The position numbers and the translations under genes were made by a program. Shown here in pieces: positions 41,058 through 44,387 of a stretch of 44,387 bases of DNA; position 1 is the first letter of the stretch; every line of letters begins with the position of its first letter. The notes beneath the pieces were generated by a model, which was not told where the DNA came from, made no database searches, and saw only the letters and a program-made list of their open reading frames with translations. The DNA comes from Clostridia bacterium (lineage in GTDB: Bacteria > Bacillota > Clostridia > Christensenellales > Aristaeellaceae): contig JAFUXH010000024.1 in assembly GCA_017470945.1 (NCBI GenBank), positions 1 to 44,387 on the forward strand. Reading direction: 5' to 3'.

Positions 41058-42188
41058 ATGAAACATGTATCGCTGTTGATCAAACCGGCGTCTGGCTTAT
41101 GCAATATGCGCTGCGCCTATTGCTTTTATGCGGATGAAGCTGAGCATCGAACAGAAAAGAACGCTGGAATGATGACCTTGGAAACTGCTGAATCGTTGAT
41201 TCACAACGCGTTTTCAAGCGTAGAAAAGCGGGGCACCATTTCTTTTTCTTTTCAGGGCGGGGAACCTACCCTGGCGGGACTGGATTTCTTCCGGAAGTTT
41301 GTGCGCATGGCGGAGGAACGGAATCCGGGAGACGTAGCCGTTCAGTGGGGGATTCAAACCAACGGTCTGCAATTAAACGAAGAATGGGCAGCGTTTCTGG
41401 CGAGCCATCGGTTTTTAACAGGGATTTCGATGGATGGGGACGCGGCGTCCCATGATGCTTTCCGCCGCGATGCCCACGGGGAAGGCACATACCAACGGGT
41501 GAAGCGGAATCTTGAGATGCTTCTGCGTTCCAACGTGGAAACCAATATTTTATGCGTTGTCAACAGCCGCACCGCGAAAGCGCCCAAGAGAACTTACCGT
41601 TCCTTGAAAGCGTTGAATACCGGCTTTCTTCAGTTTATTCCATGCCTGGACCCCCTGGATAAATCTCGTGGAAGCATGAAATGGTCCCTTACGCCGGAGG
41701 ATTACGGGCAATTTTTGAGCGGAACATTCGATGAATGGTTCCTGGATTGGCAAAATGGCCAATATACCAGCATTCGCTTTTTTGATGATCTTGTGCATCT
41801 TGCCCTGGGGATGCCCCCCAGCACCTGCGCATCCTGTGGACAATGCGGAGGTTATTTCGTGGTGGAAGCGGATGGCAGCGTCTATCCGTGTGACTTCTAT
41901 GCGCTGGATGAATGGCGTTTGGGAAGCGTACAGGAATCTTTCAGAAATCTGATGCATTCGGAGAAAATGCGTTCTTTCCTCCAGCGTTCCGCGCGTAAAC
42001 CTGCCTCCTGCGGCACTTGCCCCTATTTCGCCCTGTGCCGTGGCGGCTGTCCAAGAGACTGGATCGAAGGAGATCGAGGACCGGAAAACTACTATTGCAA
42101 AGCATTTGCCAAGATGTTTCAATATATAGGGCCTAAGCTGATGTACATCGTTCAGCAAGAGAGAAGCGCACGATACAGAATGAGATAG
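41058..42188 (+). CDS. anaerobic sulfatase-maturating enzyme (radical SAM, SPASM)
   Basis: Oxidises the active-site Cys (or Ser) of sulfatases to formylglycine without oxygen. 376 residues. The radical-SAM cluster site is C15-N-M-R-C19-A-Y-C22, followed by FSFQGGEPTLAGLDFF (the GGEP motif). The C-terminal SPASM domain has the auxiliary-cluster cysteines, in CASCGQCGG, VYPCDFYALDEWRLG and CGTCPYFALCRGGCPRDW. This layout and QTNGLQL / GISMDGDAASHDAFR match anSMEs. It has its own spacer after a terminator. Two Cys-type sulfatases in the same locus are its obvious clients. Confidence 0.95.
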   Translation: MKHVSLLIKPASGLCNMRCAYCFYADEAEHRTEKNAGMMTLETAESLIHNAFSSVEKRGTISFSFQGGEPTLAGLDFFRKFVRMAEERNPGDVAVQWGIQTNGLQLNEEWAAFLASHRFLTGISMDGDAASHDAFRRDAHGEGTYQRVKRNLEMLLRSNVETNILCVVNSRTAKAPKRTYRSLKALNTGFLQFIPCLDPLDKSRGSMKWSLTPEDYGQFLSGTFDEWFLDWQNGQYTSIRFFDDLVHLALGMPPSTCASCGQCGGYFVVEADGSVYPCDFYALDEWRLGSVQESFRNLMHSEKMRSFLQRSARKPASCGTCPYFALCRGGCPRDWIEGDRGPENYYCKAFAKMFQYIGPKLMYIVQQERSARYRMR

Positions 42189-42222
42189 TTTTTTAAGATT
42201 TCAATGCGGAGATGACAGAAAA

Positions 42223-43275
42223 ATGGAAAAAACGCAGCCAACTTTAAAAGACCTCGCAGAGCGGCTGAACCTGTCTGTGGGAACCGTTCAGCGGGCTTTG
42301 AATAACAAGGGCGGGTATAAGCCAGAAACACAGCGCCGCGTTCTGGAAGAAGCGGAGAAAATTGGTTATACGGTGAATCCTGCCGCCTCCGCGCTTCGCA
42401 GGCCGCCCGTTTCTATTGCCGTGGTTCTGCCTGAACCGATTGATCACAACAAGTATTTTTATCAATATGTTTGGCAGGGCATCGAATATGCTTATAAAGA
42501 ATTGGCCGTTTTTCAAGTCGGTTATCAGAAAATGTTCATTCACCCGCATTCCAGCGATTTTTGCGATGTGTTGGAGCAATTATCCGCTTCAGATAAAATC
42601 CAAGGAATCATTACGGTATTGAATCGTGACGCGCGTTTTGATGACATCATGCGTCGCTTTGCGCAGCGGGGTATTCCTGTTTCCTTCATCAACGCGGGGA
42701 ACACGTTAAACGATACACGTTTTTCTGTGAGCACGGGGGGCCTGGCAGCGGACATTTTGGCATCCACACATACAAGCGTTCCTGGTCAAGTCCTTTTGCT
42801 GGGCGGATCGTATGAAAACGAGCTTCATCGCCGACGGGCAATGGATTTTTCACAGAAACTGCGGGAGTACTGCGCAAATATTTCCGTTCTGGAAATTCAT
42901 GAGTACCATGATTTGAAAAAACTGCGCGGCACAATAGCTTCAATGTTAAAGAACTTGGATACGCTGACGGGCATCTTCTCCGTTTCGACGCGCGAAACCT
43001 TGTGTATGTGCCAGGCCGTATCAGAAATGGGCTTTTCTGGAAAAATGATGACAATCGGTGTGGATGCGTTTCCGGAATTGCTTCCATTTTTCCAGAACGG
43101 AACCTTAACCTCCAGCATCTATCACTATCCCACCCGGCTGGCTTATTCGGTGTTTTATCAATTGGTATCCCAACTGACAAGTATTCCAACCCCTTATGTG
43201 GTGCAATCTATTCCGGCGGTGCCGATCTTCCGCTCAAACGCAGACTTTTTTTGCAAAGCAGAGGGAATTATATAA
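42223..43275 (+). CDS. LacI family regulator of the sulfatase locus
   Basis: 350 residues. Helix-turn-helix TLKDLAERLNLSVGTVQRAL (residues 7-26), hinge NPAASALRR near 52-60, then a ligand domain (about 63-345) with VSIAVVLPEPIDHNKYF and MTIGVDAFPELLPFFQNG. The VGTVQRAL variant is that of sugar-sensing LacI proteins of the AraC-independent type. It is the only DNA-binding protein in this locus, so it is the best candidate for the two ATAACGTTAT operators at 35.85 and 35.97 kb. It starts 34 bp after the maturase gene and is likely co-transcribed with it. Confidence 0.92.
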   Translation: MEKTQPTLKDLAERLNLSVGTVQRALNNKGGYKPETQRRVLEEAEKIGYTVNPAASALRRPPVSIAVVLPEPIDHNKYFYQYVWQGIEYAYKELAVFQVGYQKMFIHPHSSDFCDVLEQLSASDKIQGIITVLNRDARFDDIMRRFAQRGIPVSFINAGNTLNDTRFSVSTGGLAADILASTHTSVPGQVLLLGGSYENELHRRRAMDFSQKLREYCANISVLEIHEYHDLKKLRGTIASMLKNLDTLTGIFSVSTRETLCMCQAVSEMGFSGKMMTIGVDAFPELLPFFQNGTLTSSIYHYPTRLAYSVFYQLVSQLTSIPTPYVVQSIPAVPIFRSNADFFCKAEGII

Positions 43276-43357
43276 AGTTATCGCAGAGAGACTTATGTAA
43301 AATCATAGTGAAATCCGCGCTGTATGTTCAAACGCATATAGTGCGATTTTTGTTTTT

Positions 43358-43520
43358 ATACTAAATCAAACCTAAAATCCTGTCATCTTCGGGTGCCTTT
43401 TTCGCCCTGGCGTTGCTTCACTCCGGTCAACGTAGCGCTGCTACGCCTCCCTTCGTTCAGCTTAGCCAAGACGAAAAATTCACGCCGAATCCAGACAGTC
43501 TTTTAGATTCGATTTAGTAT
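43358..43520. repeat. 163-bp imperfect palindromic element
   Basis: The ends are a perfect inverted pair, ATACTAAATC (43358-43367) and GATTTAGTAT (43511-43520). Read inward, both arms stay alike: ...CTAAAA, CTGTC, TTCGG, TTTTTCG and TGGC blocks recur in order on each side. The centre has CGTAGC-GCT-GCTACG (near 43429-43443). No open frame of note. It looks like a non-coding mobile repeat (MITE or REP-like) or a long RNA hairpin; it lies after the lacI gene and could also terminate transcription. Confidence 0.75.
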
Positions 43521-43666
43521 GAAAACTATTTTGCAACGGAAGTTTTTCATGATCTGGAGGAAACGCCCTTTTCTAACGAGAAATGACATGAATAAAACAG
43601 AATCAAGAAAAGTTGCTGGAGAAAGCAGCATAGCAGGGGGAACAATAAAATAATCGTTGTCATTCG

Positions 43667-43690
43667 GGGGCTGTCAGTTTTGGCAGCTCC
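43667..43690 (+). terminator. hairpin before the recombinase genes
   Basis: GGGGCTGTCA (43667-43676), loop GTTT, TGGCAGCTCC (43681-43690), two G-T pairs, followed by CTTTGAT. A weak terminator or insulator. The rest of 43521-43758 shows no other feature. Confidence 0.45.
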
Positions 43691-43758
43691 CTTTGATATT
43701 CGTTTGGAAAAGAATAGATACAGGATCGGCATGGAAAAATGAGGAAGGGAGGGAATCT

Positions 43759-44028
43759 ATGATAATAGAAGTTTTAAATAAGAAAAAGATGGTTTGTATC
43801 TGGCTGGATCATGCGGATCAGGAGAATCCTGTCATTCAGGATCAGCTTAAGCCGCTATATCGGGAATACAAACAGAAGAAATATTTGGTCTCCGTGTTTT
43901 ATTCGGGGCATGAAGACTTAGAGCAGCTGACCGGGGATTTGCTCATGTACAACCGAAAGAAGATCGAAGAAAACAGCATCGCCGCTGAAAAGAAGAAAAA
44001 AATGAAATCCTATGAAATGGCACTTTGA
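43759..44028 (+). CDS. small recombinase-associated protein
   Basis: 89 residues, start MIIEVLNKKKMVCIWL after GGAAGGGAGGG. Middle pattern VSVFYSGHEDLEQLTGDLLMYNRKK, ending in a Lys-rich stretch. Small proteins with a V-F/Y-x-S-G...DL..T..LL..N pattern often come just before large serine recombinases in Firmicute integrative elements; I know no function for them. It lies 66 bp before the recombinase. Confidence 0.75.
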   Translation: MIIEVLNKKKMVCIWLDHADQENPVIQDQLKPLYREYKQKKYLVSVFYSGHEDLEQLTGDLLMYNRKKIEENSIAAEKKKKMKSYEMAL

Positions 44029-44094
44029 TGTTGCAATCCCTGAAAACTTATGATACAATATTATCTATAATAACGAAAGAAGGAGGAGAAATAA

Positions 44095-44387
44095 TTGATT
44101 GAGCGATTCTCCATCGCCGGATATACCCGCATTTCGGTGGATGAGGAACTGGATCGGGATAATACGTCCATCGAGAATCAAAAGGCGATCATCAAGGATT
44201 TTGTCAAGACCAGGTTTCCGGACAGCGAACTCACGTTTTTTGAGGATCGGGATAAATCGGGCTACACTTTTGAGCAGCGGCCGGGGTATCAGGCCATGCG
44301 GCAGCAGCTAATGGCGCACCAGTTGGATATCCTGGTGGTCAAGGATTTTTCCCGCTTCTCCCGCCGGAACAGCCGGGGGCTGGTGGA
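44095..44387 (+). CDS. large serine recombinase (3' end cut by window edge)
   Basis: The first 97 codons are present. TTG start with AGGAGGAG 7 bases upstream. IAGYTRISVDEELD holds the catalytic Ser (S14) and Arg 12. Later come EDRDKSGYTFEQRPGYQAM, LDILVVKDFSRFSRRNSRG, all of the resolvase catalytic domain. It should continue as a large recombinase (about 500 residues) that moves an integrative element by site-specific recombination. The element then probably lies to the right of the window. Confidence 0.92.
   Translation, partial: MIERFSIAGYTRISVDEELDRDNTSIENQKAIIKDFVKTRFPDSELTFFEDRDKSGYTFEQRPGYQAMRQQLMAHQLDILVVKDFSRFSRRNSRGLV

Noticed and set aside
1-44387. tRNA, rRNA, CRISPR arrays or phage structural genes
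   Set aside because: I looked for tRNA-like cloverleaf ends, regular spaced repeats and phage protein motifs and found none that I could support by eye.

Overview
The window looks like a chromosomal piece of a GC-rich (roughly 60%) gut-type clostridial Firmicute. The evidence is a T-box in front of hisS, an Asp23/AmaP/DUF2273 envelope operon, an archaeal-type AspRS, strong AGGAGG ribosome binding sites, several TTG starts, LacI-controlled sugar ABC importers and a SpoVT/AbrB-like remnant. Secreted solute-binding proteins without a lipobox Cys would fit an uncultured Christensenellales-like lineage, but that placement is inference.

Left part (1-12829, all minus strand): a housekeeping block. 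From one promoter near 9.8 kb run asp23, amaP, DUF2273, nusB, a TsaD paralogue, folD, xseA, xseB, ispA, a divergent PAP2 protein, a small membrane protein, a cysteine desulfurase and thiI (cut by the left edge). Upstream lies a His T-box operon, hisS-aspS. Next (12.9-17.8 kb, plus strand) a MarR regulator with its own operator leads a heterodimeric ABC exporter with one degenerate ATP site, followed by a YczE/YitT-type membrane protein.

Middle (18.0-30.0 kb): a uronide-utilisation locus. A LacI regulator and a beta-glucuronidase face an ABC importer (binding protein plus two permeases), a heparinase II/III-type lyase, a DUF2264 protein, a GH88 unsaturated glucuronyl hydrolase and a galactose-binding-like protein. 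None of the enzymes has a signal peptide, so uronic-acid oligosaccharides would be imported first and split in the cytoplasm. Between 30.2 and 32.8 kb lies a block of decayed genes: a SpoVT fragment, an isoprenylcysteine methyltransferase tail, and two or three ATC-hydrolase-like genes, one with an in-frame TGA and one frameshifted.

Right part (33.0-43.3 kb): a second locus that appears to handle a sulfated uronic-acid oligosaccharide. A GH28 enzyme and a sulfatase (minus strand) diverge from a second sulfatase, two permeases and a binding protein (plus strand). A radical-SAM sulfatase maturase and a LacI regulator follow. Two copies of the palindrome ATAACGTTAT sit exactly on the two divergent promoters. 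Neither locus carries an importer ATPase. The window ends with a 163-bp imperfect palindromic element, a small recombinase-associated gene and the start of a large serine recombinase, which points to a mobile-element edge.
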